Assembly (NCBI RefSeq): GCF_014863585.1
Contig: NZ_CP062253.1
Span: 2,506,501 to 2,570,500 of the forward strand
DNA length: 64,000 bases
DNA from: Pseudomonas gozinkensis
Lineage (GTDB): Bacteria; Pseudomonadota; Gammaproteobacteria; Pseudomonadales; Pseudomonadaceae
Direction of reading: 5' to 3'
The first letter of the stretch is position 1. Each line of letters begins with the position of its first letter. Of the stretch, positions 8,014-16,945 are shown piece by piece. The notes under the pieces were generated by a model. It made no database searches. It saw only the letters and a program-made list of their open reading frames with translations, and was not told the DNA's origin. A program made the position numbers and the translations under genes.

Positions 8014-10461
8014 TCAGAAATCCCAGCGAGTGGTCAGTTGCAGGCTGCGCGGCTCGCCGTAGAACCCGGTGCCGAAGTTGCCGAGGCCGGTGTAGTAGGT
8101 CTTGTCGAACAGGTTCTTGATGTTGAACGTGGTGCTCAGGTGTTCGTTGAAACGGTAGCGGACCATGGCGTCCACCAGGTAGTAGCTGCTCTGGGTAATG
8201 CGCACGTTCTGGCCGGTCCCTGTCGGGTCGGGCTGGAACACGTTGCCGAAGAACTCGCTCTGCCAGCTCACGCCGCCGCCCACGGTGAGGTTTTGCAAAG
8301 CGCCCGGCAGACGATAAGTGCTGAACACCCGCACGATCTGTTCCGGCGCGGTGGTTTGCAGGATCGCGCCGTAGACCGGATCGCCATTGGCGTCGCGGGT
8401 GTGGTTGAGCGCGTAGCCGGCGGAGAGGTTCCAGCCTTCGCGCAGCTCGCCCGTCAGTTCGAATTCGAAGCCTTGGGTGGTTGCGCCCTGTACGGCGCGG
8501 TAGACGGACTGGCTGTCGAAACCGCTGACGTATTCGGCGATGTTGTCCTGCTCGATGTGGAACACGGCAAAACTGGCGTTGAGCCGACCGTCGTAGAACC
8601 CGGCCTTCACACCGGCTTCCAGGCTGTTGCCCTGCACCGGGTCGAGCACGTGGCGCGAGGCGTCCTTGCTGGTTTGCGGCTGATAGATGCGGGTGTAGCT
8701 GGCATACAGCGACCAGGTTTTGTCGAGGTCGTAGACCATGCCGGCGTAGGGTGTGACGACGCCGGTCTGGCGATACCCGTCGCGCACGTCCGGGGTGTCC
8801 GGGTCGCTGTAATCGAGGTGGTCGCGGGCGGTGAAATCGCTGACCCGGCCGCCGAGAATCAGCGCCAGATCGTCGCTGGGTTTGAGGCGGGTGGCGAGGT
8901 AGGCGCCGGTCTGGCGTTGTTCGATGTGGTCACGGCCGACCTGCGGGATGTCCGGTTTGGGAACCTCGCCACGCCAGTCGAAGAGGCTGCCGTTCAGCGC
9001 CGGGTAGACCGAGCCGTAGACCGGGATGTCCTGGCGGGTGTTCATCGACATGAAACCGGCGCTCAACTGATGCTCGCGGCCAAGCAGACTGAAGGGGCCG
9101 CTGAGGCTGAGGTCGATGTTGTCCTGAACCTCGTCGCCCTTGAATTTGCCCATGTACAGGAACATGCCGTCGCCGCTGACCGGGTCGGGATTGCCGCCGC
9201 TGGCGGAGCCGAGCAGGGTGTCGTGCTGGCGGTGCTTGCGGTCGTAGCTGAGTTTCAGCGTCCAGTCGTTGGCCAGTTGCCGGTTGAGGGAGGCGAACAG
9301 CGTCTGGTTGGTGAAGTCGCGCCGGCTCCAGTCGGTAGCCGGGTTGAACGAACGGGAGAAATTCGTTCGTGAACCGTCGCTGTAGAACATCGGAAAACCG
9401 GTCCAGCTGGCGCCGCGCGAGCGGGTGTTCTGTTGGTCGAAACCGAGGGTCAGCAGGGCGTCCGGCGTGAGGTCGGCTTCGAGGATGCCGTAGGCGATGT
9501 CTCGGGTGTTTTGATAATGGTCGGCGTGGGCGCTGCGCTGCTGATGGACACCGACGAAGCGCCCACGCAGGTTGCCGCTGTCGGTCAGCGGCCCGGCGAT
9601 ATCGGCTTCGCTGCGGTAGTGATCCCACGAGCCGACGGTGCCGCTCAGCGAGGATTTGAACACTTGGGTTGGCCGCTTGCGGATCAGGTTGACCGTGGCC
9701 GACGGGTCGCCGGAACCGGTCATCAAACCGGTGGCGCCCTTGATGATTTCGACCCGGTCGTAGGGCGCCATGTCGGTGCTGGTGGTGCCGTAGTCGTAGA
9801 CGCCGTCGTAGTCGGTATTGACCCCGTCGTACTGGAAATTGGTGATCGGCGCGCCCCGGGCGGAGAACTCCCAGCGCTCGCTGTCGTAATTCTGCACGCT
9901 GATGCCGGGCGCGCGGCGCAGGATGTCGGCGATGCCGGTAGCGCCCTGATCGTCGAGTTGCTGGCGGGTGATGACGGTGACCGACTGCGGGGTTTCGCGC
10001 AGAGACAAGGGCAGGCCGGTGGCCGACGCGGTCGAGCCGGTGGTGTAGGCGCCGGTGTCTTCGGTGATGGCGCCGAGCTGTCGGCCGGAGACCGTGGTGG
10101 CGTCCAGTTCCAGCGGATCTTGCCCGGCCGGCGCGGCCCGCAACACGTAACCGCCCGCGCTCTCCGCTTGGGCTTGCAGGCCGCTGCCTTGCAGCAGGCG
10201 TTGCAGGGCTTGTTGTTCGGTGAAGTCGCCGCTCAGGCCGGGGCTGCGTTTGTCGGCCGCCAGGTCGTTGTGGCCGGCGAGGAACACGCCGCTTTGTTCG
10301 GCGAAACGGTTGAGGACGCTGACCAACGGACCGGGTGCGATGTTGTAGCGATGAGTTACTGCGCGCAGGGCTTCGGCCACGGCATTCGGCGCGCACAGCC
10401 CCGGCAAGGCGCACGCCAGGGCCAGGGTGAAGCGGGTGCGAGCAAACGTGGAGCGCAGCAT
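8014..10461 (-). CDS. TonB-dependent ferrisiderophore receptor with STN signalling domain
   Basis: This is an 815-residue outer-membrane receptor. It has a signal peptide (about residues 1-30, LALACALPGLCA), an N-terminal secretin/TonB short N-terminal (STN) domain at about 35-95, a TonB box region and plug at about 110-260 (SLRETPQSVTVITRQQLDDQ, RVEIIKGATGLMTGSGDPSA), and a 22-strand barrel ending in aromatic WDF. The start at ATG 10461 fits the signal peptide; an upstream in-frame TTG at 10500 would add an unlikely prefix. It is the third gene after an ECF sigma factor and a FecR, so it should be activated by its own siderophore through the STN-FecR-sigma relay. An ECF-like -10 (CGTCT, minus strand, about 10508-10512) lies upstream. 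The ligand cannot be assigned from sequence alone. Confidence 0.92.
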   Translation of the reverse strand: MLRSTFARTRFTLALACALPGLCAPNAVAEALRAVTHRYNIAPGPLVSVLNRFAEQSGVFLAGHNDLAADKRSPGLSGDFTEQQALQRLLQGSGLQAQAESAGGYVLRAAPAGQDPLELDATTVSGRQLGAITEDTGAYTTGSTASATGLPLSLRETPQSVTVITRQQLDDQGATGIADILRRAPGISVQNYDSERWEFSARGAPITNFQYDGVNTDYDGVYDYGTTSTDMAPYDRVEIIKGATGLMTGSGDPSATVNLIRKRPTQVFKSSLSGTVGSWDHYRSEADIAGPLTDSGNLRGRFVGVHQQRSAHADHYQNTRDIAYGILEADLTPDALLTLGFDQQNTRSRGASWTGFPMFYSDGSRTNFSRSFNPATDWSRRDFTNQTLFASLNRQLANDWTLKLSYDRKHRQHDTLLGSASGGNPDPVSGDGMFLYMGKFKGDEVQDNIDLSLSGPFSLLGREHQLSAGFMSMNTRQDIPVYGSVYPALNGSLFDWRGEVPKPDIPQVGRDHIEQRQTGAYLATRLKPSDDLALILGGRVSDFTARDHLDYSDPDTPDVRDGYRQTGVVTPYAGMVYDLDKTWSLYASYTRIYQPQTSKDASRHVLDPVQGNSLEAGVKAGFYDGRLNASFAVFHIEQDNIAEYVSGFDSQSVYRAVQGATTQGFEFELTGELREGWNLSAGYALNHTRDANGDPVYGAILQTTAPEQIVRVFSTYRLPGALQNLTVGGGVSWQSEFFGNVFQPDPTGTGQNVRITQSSYYLVDAMVRYRFNEHLSTTFNIKNLFDKTYYTGLGNFGTGFYGEPRSLQLTTRWDF

Positions 10462-10542
10462 GGAGTTCCCGAAGGCAGAAGAGGGGCTACTGAGGATCAA
10501 CCGAACGAGACGGCCAAAAGGGAACCGTGAAATGAAAAATAA

Positions 10543-11514
10543 TCAGCCTCTGGGTCCGACGTTGACCCACCAGCTCAATGTCTTGTCGACCCGGATCGGC
10601 AACGCCGCCTCGAGCAATCGCAGCGCCTGATCGGTGTCCTTGAGCGGGAAGGAACCCATCACCGGCAACCGCGCAACGGCCGGATCGCAATGCAGATGTC
10701 CCGGTCGATAGCGGCCGAGTTCTTCGATCAGTTCGCCCAGCGGCAGGTTGTCCGCCAGCAGCAGGCCCTGACGCCAGGCTTCGCGGGATGGATTGGCCGG
10801 GGTTGTGGCGTGCAACTGCTCAGCGTTGAACGCCAGTTGCCGTCCGGCCTGCACCACTTCGATCTGATCGTTGTGATTGCGCACTTCGACCGCGCCTTCG
10901 AACACGTTGAGTACGGTTTGCTGTTCTTCATGACGCACGCTGAATCGCGTGCCGAGGGCGCGCATCCGGCCATGAACGGTGTCCACCAGAAACGCGCGGC
11001 CGGGATCTTTCGCAGTGTCGATCAGCACTTCGCCGGCGCGCAGTTGCAGCCGCCGTTGCGTGGCATTGAAACGTACATTGAGGGCGCTGAGGGCGTTGAG
11101 CCAGATCCGGCTGCCGTCGGCGAGCGTGGTTCCGCGGGTCTCCCCGGTGCCGGTGGACAGGTCGGCGCTGAGGCGTTCGAAAGTGCCCGGCAACGGTGTG
11201 CCGCGCCATGCGACCCAGCCGCTGAGGCCGGTAGCCGCAAGGATCAACAGACCCTTGAGCGACTGACGACGGCTGATCGAAGCGCGCGGGCTGCTGCGCA
11301 AAGTGTGGCTGACGGCATGGGCCTCGTTCTCGCCCTGCAACGGTGCGAAACGCTGGCCGACCCGTTCCACGTAGCGCCACGCTTCCTGATGCTCGGCACT
11401 TTGCGCCAGCCAGGCTTGCCAGCGCTGGCGTTCGTGGTCGGCGACGTGTTCGTCGTGCAGCTGCACGTACCACTGCGCGGCCTGTTCGAGGCTGGCGTGA
11501 CTGAGTCGGTTCAT
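10543..11514 (-). CDS. FecR-family anti-sigma factor
   Basis: This 323-residue protein is the inner-membrane regulator that passes the receptor signal to its sigma factor. Residues about 5-50 form the cytoplasmic DUF4880/FecR N-terminal domain (AAQWYVQLHDEHVADHERQRW in two parts), one membrane segment lies at about 85-105 (GLLILAATGLSGWVAW), and the periplasmic FecR domain covers about 115-215 (GETRGTTLADGSRIWLNA). A C-terminal domain of the STN-binding type follows. The start ATG at 11514 lies 4 bases after the sigma gene stop and uses the GAGTAAGG overlap as ribosome binding site. It is the middle gene of the sigma-FecR-receptor set. Confidence 0.9.
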   Translation of the reverse strand: MNRLSHASLEQAAQWYVQLHDEHVADHERQRWQAWLAQSAEHQEAWRYVERVGQRFAPLQGENEAHAVSHTLRSSPRASISRRQSLKGLLILAATGLSGWVAWRGTPLPGTFERLSADLSTGTGETRGTTLADGSRIWLNALSALNVRFNATQRRLQLRAGEVLIDTAKDPGRAFLVDTVHGRMRALGTRFSVRHEEQQTVLNVFEGAVEVRNHNDQIEVVQAGRQLAFNAEQLHATTPANPSREAWRQGLLLADNLPLGELIEELGRYRPGHLHCDPAVARLPVMGSFPLKDTDQALRLLEAALPIRVDKTLSWWVNVGPRG

Positions 11515-11518
11515 GGCC

Positions 11519-12043
11519 TTACTCAATCAACAGACCATCGAGTTCGGCCTCGAGGATCGCGCAATGCATCATCGCTTGGGCCAGGTATTTCTTGATCATC
11601 CGTTCGCTGACGCCGATCTGTTCGGCGATCAGCCGGTAAGGCATGTCGTGCAGTTGCGCGAGGATGAACGCTTCACTGACCCGTTGCGGCAGGCGCGCGA
11701 GCATGGCGTCCACTTCGTGCAGGGTCTCGACGATGATTGCCTGTTGTTCCGGCGACGGTTGCAGGGCCGGCGGACGGTTGGCCAGGGTTTCCAGCCAGGT
11801 CTGTTCCAGTTGCCGGCGGCGCCAGTGATCGACACACAGGCCACGGGCGATGGTCGCCAGATGCGAGCGTTCATGGACTTCGCCGTTGAACGCCTGCGGA
11901 CGCTTGAGCACGCGGATGAACGTGTCGTGCGCCAGATCGGCGGCATCCATCGCGTTGCTCAGGCGCCGCCGCAATAGCTCGTGCAGCCAGCGGTGATGGC
12001 TGACGTAGAGGTTCTGCACGAGAGAGGTGTCGGCGACCGTCAT
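11519..12043 (-). CDS. FecI-type iron-starvation ECF sigma factor
   Basis: This is a 174-residue extracytoplasmic-function sigma factor. Region 2 is at about residues 10-80 (DAADLAHDTFIRVLKRP) and region 4 at about 110-165 (LPQRVSEAFILAQLHDMPYR, then AEQIGVSERMIKKYL). There is no region 3, as usual for ECF factors. It should direct RNA polymerase to the receptor gene when the cognate siderophore is present. The start ATG at 12043 is preferred over a TTG at 12052. The upstream region carries a Fur-box-like palindrome, which fits iron repression of this group. Confidence 0.92.
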   Translation of the reverse strand: MTVADTSLVQNLYVSHHRWLHELLRRRLSNAMDAADLAHDTFIRVLKRPQAFNGEVHERSHLATIARGLCVDHWRRRQLEQTWLETLANRPPALQPSPEQQAIIVETLHEVDAMLARLPQRVSEAFILAQLHDMPYRLIAEQIGVSERMIKKYLAQAMMHCAILEAELDGLLIE

Positions 12044-12124
12044 TCTGAGCAAGCGTCCAGGGCGACCGTTGTCAGCGGTCCAAATAAGAATGGGTCGCGA
12101 TTAAAGCAAATGGGTCGAAGCTGC

Positions 12125-12143
12125 GCAAATGATATTGGTTTGC
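12125..12143. promoter_or_regulatory. Fur-box-like site upstream of the sigma factor gene
   Basis: GCAAATGATATTGGTTTGC matches the 19-bp Fur consensus at 12 positions and is itself partly palindromic (GCAAA...TTTGC). It lies 80 bases upstream of the ECF sigma start, where Fur control of FecI-type genes is usual. Confidence 0.5.
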
Positions 12144-12335
12144 TTTTGGGAGGGGTGTCGGATGTGGAAGTGGATTTGTAGTCTGTTTGACTTCTTTGTT
12201 AGTCGTTATGACTAATTCGGTATGAGGTCATATTGACTACGTCATTCTCAAATTGCTGATTCTGTTGGGTTAAAAATCTGGCACGAGAGTTGATACATCC
12301 AACGTACCCACTGAACCGATCAGGAGTACGCCACC

Positions 12336-12584
12336 ATGTTCGCTTTCTTCGAAAGTCCGCTGAACGTTCTGCACCTGTCGAGCAAGATCCTCGTCGCCGG
12401 TCTGGTGATGCTGCTGGCAGGTATTTACGGCGCCTACCTTTATCAGGGCCACATGCCGATTGCGCTGCTGGTAGCCATGCACGCGATGACCATCATTGGC
12501 CCGACGCTGCTGAAAATCGGCTACGTGATGCGGCTCCTGTCTCAATATCGGCTGGGCCGGCATCACGCCGCCGTGGTGGCTTGA
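12336..12584 (+). CDS. ppyR: PpyR-like small membrane protein
   Basis: This is an 82-residue inner-membrane protein with two hydrophobic segments (about residues 17-40 and 45-65). It resembles PpyR (P. aeruginosa PA2663), described as a membrane regulator of the psl and pyoverdine operons. Support comes from size, the ILVAGLVMLLAGIYGAYLY segment, the LLKIGYVMRL motif and the adjacent NnrS-type gene, as at PA2663-PA2662. Start ATG 12336 is preceded by CAGGAG (about 12320-12325). The stop lies two bases before the start of the degraded nnrS. The name is from remembered similarity and synteny. Confidence 0.65.
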   Translation: MFAFFESPLNVLHLSSKILVAGLVMLLAGIYGAYLYQGHMPIALLVAMHAMTIIGPTLLKIGYVMRLLSQYRLGRHHAAVVA

Positions 12585-12586
12585 AC

Positions 12587-12998
12587 ATGCGCAGACTCGC
12601 CGATGCACCGCTGTTCAGCCTCGGTTTTCGGCCGCTGTTTCTGGCTGGTGCCGGAGCTTGAACCGTCCGCCGGCGCAGGCCGTCAATCCTCTGCCAACAC
12701 GCTTGCTGTTGATCGGCAGCCTGCTGATCGCCGTCACCTTCGCGGCAGGCCTCAATGATTCGCCACGACTGTGGCTGGCGGGTTTGTTCGTGCTGACCGG
12801 CAGTTTGCAGTTGATACGGTTGATCCGCTGGCATGATCGCGGAATGTGGCGGGTGCCGCTGCTCTGGTCGTTGTTCCTGGCTTACGGCTGGTGCCGTTTT
12901 CCAGTCTGGGGCTGGGGCTGTCGGTGGTGCTCTGGTGCGCGGGGTTCGCCCTGTTTTTGCGGCATTCCACCGGGATCCTGCTCAAGCCGAGGCTCTAA
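12587..12998 (+). pseudogene. nnrS remnant (NnrS family, internal deletion and frameshift)
   Basis: NnrS proteins are heme- and copper-containing membrane proteins of about 400 residues linked to nitric oxide metabolism. Here the first 24 residues (MRRLADAPLFSLGFRPLFLAGAGA) are intact and then stop. The next part, from about 12660, reads as the C-terminal membrane helices in another frame (LLLIGSLLIAVTFAAGLNDS, LRLIRWHDRGMWRVPLLWSLF in parts), and a further frameshift near 12890 leads to VPFSSLGLGLSVVLWCAGFALFL in two parts and the final KPRL before TAA at 12996-12998. About two thirds of the gene is missing. The fragments keep normal codon use, so the decay looks recent. Confidence 0.7.
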
Positions 12999-13003
12999 GC
13001 GTT

Positions 13004-13675
13004 TTAAGCGCGACGCTCGGCAATCATCAACAACGACTGCGGCACCGGGCTTTGCGGATGCTGCGGCTCGCGCAGGCCGGTCAACTGCAGGCCGGCCATG
13101 TCCAGCGCATTCAGCCAACTGGACAGGGTGCGGAAATACCATGGCATCGGCTTCCACTCGCCCTGGAAGCCGTCGAAGGTTTCTTCCCGCCAGCCATCCT
13201 GATAATCACCGGCGGCGACCGACCACGGATGCAGCGTCTGGATCACCAGCGCACCGCCGGGCACGAGCAGGGCATTCATCGCCGCGAGCAGCGGAATGAT
13301 GTCCTGGTGCAGCAGGGAAAAGTTGGCGCAGATCAGATCGTAATCGCGGCCGATGTCGACCTTCGCCTCCACCAGTTCTTCGTAGCTGGCGACATGCACG
13401 GGCGCTGAACCGGCCACCCGCGCGGCCTCGACCAGCGTCGCATCACCGTCCACACCGACGGCGTCGAACCCTCGTTCGGCCAGCGCCCGCAACAGCCAGC
13501 CTTCGCCGCATCCCAGATCGAGTACGCGCTCCGGCTGACGTCCCATCGCCGCCAGCAGAATGGCCTGATCGGTGACCTGTCGACGGCTCTCGATGGCGCC
13601 GCTGCGCACGGCTTCGGTCCAGGCGTGGGCGTTGTGGTGCCAGCTCTGGAGGAGGGTGGATTCAGGCGAGGGCAT
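13004..13675 (-). CDS. class I SAM-dependent methyltransferase
   Basis: This is a 223-residue cytoplasmic enzyme with a Rossmann-like methyltransferase fold. Motif I is VLDLGCGEGWLLRAL at about residues 52-66, the acidic residue of motif II is in GVDGD at about 76, and motif IV is DLICANFSLLHQD at about 113-125. The start ATG at 13675 has GGAG 7 bases upstream; a GTG at 13693 is possible. The gene is convergent with the decayed nnrS, with five bases between them. The substrate is unknown. Confidence 0.85.
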   Translation of the reverse strand: MPSPESTLLQSWHHNAHAWTEAVRSGAIESRRQVTDQAILLAAMGRQPERVLDLGCGEGWLLRALAERGFDAVGVDGDATLVEAARVAGSAPVHVASYEELVEAKVDIGRDYDLICANFSLLHQDIIPLLAAMNALLVPGGALVIQTLHPWSVAAGDYQDGWREETFDGFQGEWKPMPWYFRTLSSWLNALDMAGLQLTGLREPQHPQSPVPQSLLMIAERRA

Positions 13676-13713
13676 GGTGAACTCCGACGTCACGGGATGC
13701 AGGCAAGGATAGA

Positions 13714-14862
13714 TCAGGTGTAGTCGGCCAGACGAATCCGGTTGCGACCGCTTCGCTTGGATTCGTAGAGCGCGCTGTCACCCTGTTCGATCAATGCCGT
13801 GAGGCTGGCCGGTGGCTGATCGAAGACCTTGGCGCCAATGCTCAGGGTGACCGCTTCAGGGGTGATGTACGCCTGCGAAGTCATCTCCTGAAATTGCTCA
13901 CGCAGCGCACTGCCCAGCACCATGATCTGTTCGTGGGTTGCATTGCCCAGCAGCATCACGAATTCGTCACCGCCCAGCCGTGCCGCCAGTGCGCCTTTGG
14001 GCAGCACTGCGCGGATCATCTCGCTGAGGGTGATGAGCAATCGGTCGCCGGCGGTGTGGCCGTACAGGTCGTTGATCAGTTTGAAGTTGTCGATGTCGAT
14101 CAGCAGCAGGGCGCCGGGCCGGGTATTGGACACTTCATCGAGCAGACGCGGTGCGCGGACTTCCAGGGCGCGACGGTTGTACAGCGCGGTCAGCGGGTCC
14201 CGGGCGGCCAGTTCGGCAATCTGCTTTTCCCGGCGGTAGCGTTCGGTGCCGGTCATCGACAAAGCGATCAGCATGATCGCCATCGCGCCTTCCACCAGGG
14301 AAATCTGAATGATTTCGCCACGCAGCGACGCCAGATCGATCAGCGTGCCGGGAATTAACGCGATGATCGCCTTGGTGAAATAGAACGCGCCGTGGATCAG
14401 CAGCACATAACGCAATTGCACCGCACCGACGCTCAACGATTTGCCGTGCGGGCGCAGCAACAGGCTGGCCCGCAGCATCAACGCGGCCACTAGCAGGGAG
14501 TTGGCCATCAGCATGATCTTCGACCACGACGGGTCTTCCGGTAACAGCAGCAACGCCAGCCAGAGCAGGAACATCAAGTACCAGGCCCGCGACAAGCGCT
14601 TCTGCGTAAACCGCGCGACCCCCAGCAGAAACAGCCAGTGGGCGACCACCAACAGGCCGTTGGCGAACCAGATGCCGATCAGCGGATAACCGTTGGCGCG
14701 CAGCAGGGCCAGGCTCGAGCCGACGGTGATGGTGGCGAAACCGGCGCTCCAGAACAGCAGGGAAGGTTCGCGGATGCTGCGCCATTCGACCGCCAGATAA
14801 AGCGCAGCCGCCGCTGCCAGAGCGGTGGAAATGGTGAGCATCGTGAGAGGATCGAGCGCCAT
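13714..14862 (-). CDS. membrane-bound diguanylate cyclase (GGDEF)
   Basis: This is a 382-residue protein. Six or seven membrane segments fill residues about 1-215, and the cytoplasmic GGDEF domain follows at about 220-382. The active-site signature RLGGDEFVMLL is intact, as are the DPLTALYNRR start motif and DIDNFKLINDLYGH. It should make cyclic di-GMP from two GTP. No RxxD inhibitory site is evident five residues before GGDEF. The start ATG at 14862 is chosen over further upstream in-frame codons because it begins the first helix directly. The sensor part is of an unassigned multi-helix type. Confidence 0.88.
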   Translation of the reverse strand: MALDPLTMLTISTALAAAAALYLAVEWRSIREPSLLFWSAGFATITVGSSLALLRANGYPLIGIWFANGLLVVAHWLFLLGVARFTQKRLSRAWYLMFLLWLALLLLPEDPSWSKIMLMANSLLVAALMLRASLLLRPHGKSLSVGAVQLRYVLLIHGAFYFTKAIIALIPGTLIDLASLRGEIIQISLVEGAMAIMLIALSMTGTERYRREKQIAELAARDPLTALYNRRALEVRAPRLLDEVSNTRPGALLLIDIDNFKLINDLYGHTAGDRLLITLSEMIRAVLPKGALAARLGGDEFVMLLGNATHEQIMVLGSALREQFQEMTSQAYITPEAVTLSIGAKVFDQPPASLTALIEQGDSALYESKRSGRNRIRLADYT

Positions 14863-14971
14863 GAAAGAACAGGTCTGCCTGAATAGTATTAATGGGCCAC
14901 GATTGTAAGCGTTCCCCCAGTGGGCTGCTATTTTCACTCACCGGATATTCCATTTTCAGACGAGGTGTTCC

Positions 14972-15364
14972 GTGGACCGATTGACCGGCGGTTGTTTGTG
15001 CGGCGAAGTGCGGATCGAGGCCTCAGGACGACCCTACAGAGTGGGCGTTTGCCATTGTCTGGATTGCCGCAAACACCATGGCGCGCTGTTTGCTGCGTCG
15101 GCGATCTTTCCCGAGGGTGCGGTGACGATTACCGGCGAGACCCATGACTATGCGGGTCGGCATTTTTGTCCGCGCTGTGGCTCGTCGGTGTTCGGTCGCA
15201 GTGGCGATGAAGTCGAGGTGAATCTCGGCGCGCTGGATGCACCGGATCAATTCCAGCCCACCTATGAGTTGTGGACGGTGCGTCGCGAATCCTGGCTGCC
15301 GGCCTTTGCATTGGCCAGACATTACGTGCGCGATCGCGAGGGCGCAGGGCGAACCGAAAAATAG
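14972..15364 (+). CDS. GFA-family (glutathione-dependent formaldehyde-activating-like) protein
   Basis: This is a 130-residue zinc protein. The CENP-V/GFA fold is indicated by GGCLCGEVR, CHCLDCRKHHG and FCPRCGSSVF, which supply the expected cysteines for two zinc sites. The start is GTG at 14972 with CGAGGTG about 7 bases upstream. The name of the family comes from Gfa of Paracoccus; most members have no shown activity on S-hydroxymethylglutathione. It ends just before a shared hairpin with the convergent hydrolase gene. Confidence 0.88.
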   Translation: MDRLTGGCLCGEVRIEASGRPYRVGVCHCLDCRKHHGALFAASAIFPEGAVTITGETHDYAGRHFCPRCGSSVFGRSGDEVEVNLGALDAPDQFQPTYELWTVRRESWLPAFALARHYVRDREGAGRTEK

Positions 15365-15395
15365 CCGGGGTCAGGCTGGGCGCCTGACCCCGGCC
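15364..15395. terminator. bidirectional terminator hairpin
   Basis: GCCGGGGTCAGGC pairs perfectly with GCCTGACCCCGGC around a five-base loop between two convergent genes. There is no long T tract. Confidence 0.65.
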
Positions 15396-15402
15396 AACAG
15401 GA

Positions 15403-16233
15403 TCAGCCGCGAATGAACGCCAGCAGATCCGCGTTGATCGTCGGTGCCTCGGTGGTCGGCATCCCGTGGGGGAAGCCCGGATAAATTTTCAGCGTGCTGT
15501 TTTTCAGCAGTTTTGCCGACAGTACACCGGCGTTTTCATACGGCACGATCTGGTCGTCGTCGCCGTGCATCACCAGTACCGGGATCGAGATGCTTTTCAG
15601 GTCGGCGGTGAAGTCGGTCTGCGAGAAAGCAACGATGCCGTCGTAGTGCGCCTTGGCGCTGCCGATCATGCCTTGGCGCCACCAGTTCGCAATGATCCCT
15701 TCCGATGGCTTGGCGCCAGGGCGGTTGTAGCCATAGAACGGCCCACTGGGCACGTCGCGATAGAACTGCGCACGATTGGCCGCCAGTTGTGCCTGAAGAT
15801 CGTCGAACACCGATTTGGGCAAACCACCGGGGTTGCTCTCGGTTTTCACCATCAGCGGTGGCACGGCGCTGATGATCGCGGCTTTTGAAACTCGATCCTC
15901 GCCATGCCGGGCGATGTAATGAATCACTTCACCGCCTCCCGTCGAATGGCCGACATGCACGGCTTTCTGCGTCCCCAGATGATTGACCACTGCTGCCACA
16001 TCGTCGGCGTAGTGATCCATGTCGTGGCCGTCCCAGACCTGGCTCGAACGTCCGTGCCCCCGTCGATCATGGGCCACGACCCGGAAGCCCTGGGCGAGGA
16101 AGAACAGCATCTGCGCATCCCAGTCGTCTGCGCTGAGCGGCCAGCCGTGGTGGAAGTGGATCACCGGTGCGTCTTTCGGGCCCCAGTCCTTGTAGAAGAT
16201 CTCGACGCCGTCTTTCGTTGTGACATATCCCAT
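15403..16233 (-). CDS. non-heme chloroperoxidase-like alpha/beta hydrolase
   Basis: This 276-residue enzyme has the full catalytic triad of cofactor-free haloperoxidases: Ser in GHSTGGGE at about residue 97, Asp in [10 protein letters not shown] at about 228, and His in FPHGMP at about 257. It opens [18 protein letters not shown], and [12 protein letters not shown] forms the oxyanion loop. Such proteins act as perhydrolases and esterases; the halogenating reaction is a side activity. There is no signal peptide. The gene is transcribed away from the IorA-type operon. Confidence 0.88.
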   Translation of the reverse strand: MGYVTTKDGVEIFYKDWGPKDAPVIHFHHGWPLSADDWDAQMLFFLAQGFRVVAHDRRGHGRSSQVWDGHDMDHYADDVAAVVNHLGTQKAVHVGHSTGGGEVIHYIARHGEDRVSKAAIISAVPPLMVKTESNPGGLPKSVFDDLQAQLAANRAQFYRDVPSGPFYGYNRPGAKPSEGIIANWWRQGMIGSAKAHYDGIVAFSQTDFTADLKSISIPVLVMHGDDDQIVPYENAGVLSAKLLKNSTLKIYPGFPHGMPTTEAPTINADLLAFIRG

Positions 16234-16472
16234 GTTCGCGACTCCAGGAAAGAGTGAAAGGGCAGGTCTTGCGATGACAACCGGATCAACTGTAGGAGCA
16301 AAGTCGGCACTTTGGTCGAAGAATTCCCGAACGGTGCGGCATGACCGGTGGTCGCGGCGGCTGGTCGTCGGGTCAAAATGCGCTTAGCTGAAAGGGATAA
16401 GCCGAGGCGCGCACAGCCATCGAGAGCCGTAGCAGCGCCCTTCAGAACACCGTGAGTCTGAGGAAGTCCCCG

Positions 16473-16928
16473 ATGCTGACCTTGAACATCAATGGCAAGG
16501 ATCAGGAGCTCGATGTCCCCGCGGACATGCCGTTGCTCTGGGTCCTGCGCGATGTCGCGCACCTGACCGGTACCAAATTCGGTTGCGGCCTGGCCCAGTG
16601 CGGTGCCTGCACCGTGCACGTCGATGGCGCGCCGCTGCGCTCGTGTATCACCCCGGCCACGGCCGTCGCCCATGGCCAGAAAATTCTCACCATCGAAGGC
16701 CTGTCGAGCGACGGCTCGCACCCGGTGCAACAGGCCTGGGCCGAGCTGGACGTGGTGCAATGCGGCTACTGCCAGTCCGGGCAGATCATGTCCGCCGCCG
16801 CGTTGCTGGCGAAAATCCCCAAGCCCACCGACAGCGATATCGATCAGGCGCTCTCCGGCAACATCTGCCGCTGCGGCACGTACCCAAGAATCCGCGCGGC
16901 GGTCAAACGCGCCGCCGACATCGGCTGA
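16473..16928 (+). CDS. (2Fe-2S) subunit of a molybdenum hydroxylase (IorA-like)
   Basis: This is a 151-residue electron-transfer subunit. It carries a plant-type [2Fe-2S] cluster ([13 protein letters not shown] ... C) and the second, xanthine-oxidase-type cluster (CGYCQSG ... [10 protein letters not shown]). Size and motifs match the small subunit of isoquinoline 1-oxidoreductase. Start ATG 16473 has GAGGAAG 9 bases upstream; a GTG at 16452 would add a poorly conserved prefix. It is the first gene of a three-gene operon with the large subunit and a cytochrome c. The true substrate is not known. Confidence 0.9.
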   Translation: MLTLNINGKDQELDVPADMPLLWVLRDVAHLTGTKFGCGLAQCGACTVHVDGAPLRSCITPATAVAHGQKILTIEGLSSDGSHPVQQAWAELDVVQCGYCQSGQIMSAAALLAKIPKPTDSDIDQALSGNICRCGTYPRIRAAVKRAADIG

Positions 16929-16945
16929 GCGAGGGGAGGTGAGTG

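Noticed and set aside
8038..9372. 444-codon plus-strand open frame opposite the TonB receptor
   Set aside because: It mirrors the receptor gene in the antisense direction; long antisense frames are common in GC-rich Pseudomonas genes. The receptor is clearly the real gene.
12208..12231. ATGAC...GTCAT inverted repeat upstream of ppyR
   Set aside because: The five-base arms are too short, and the spacing fits no known regulator; no ANR/DNR box (TTGAT-N4-ATCAA) was found nearby.
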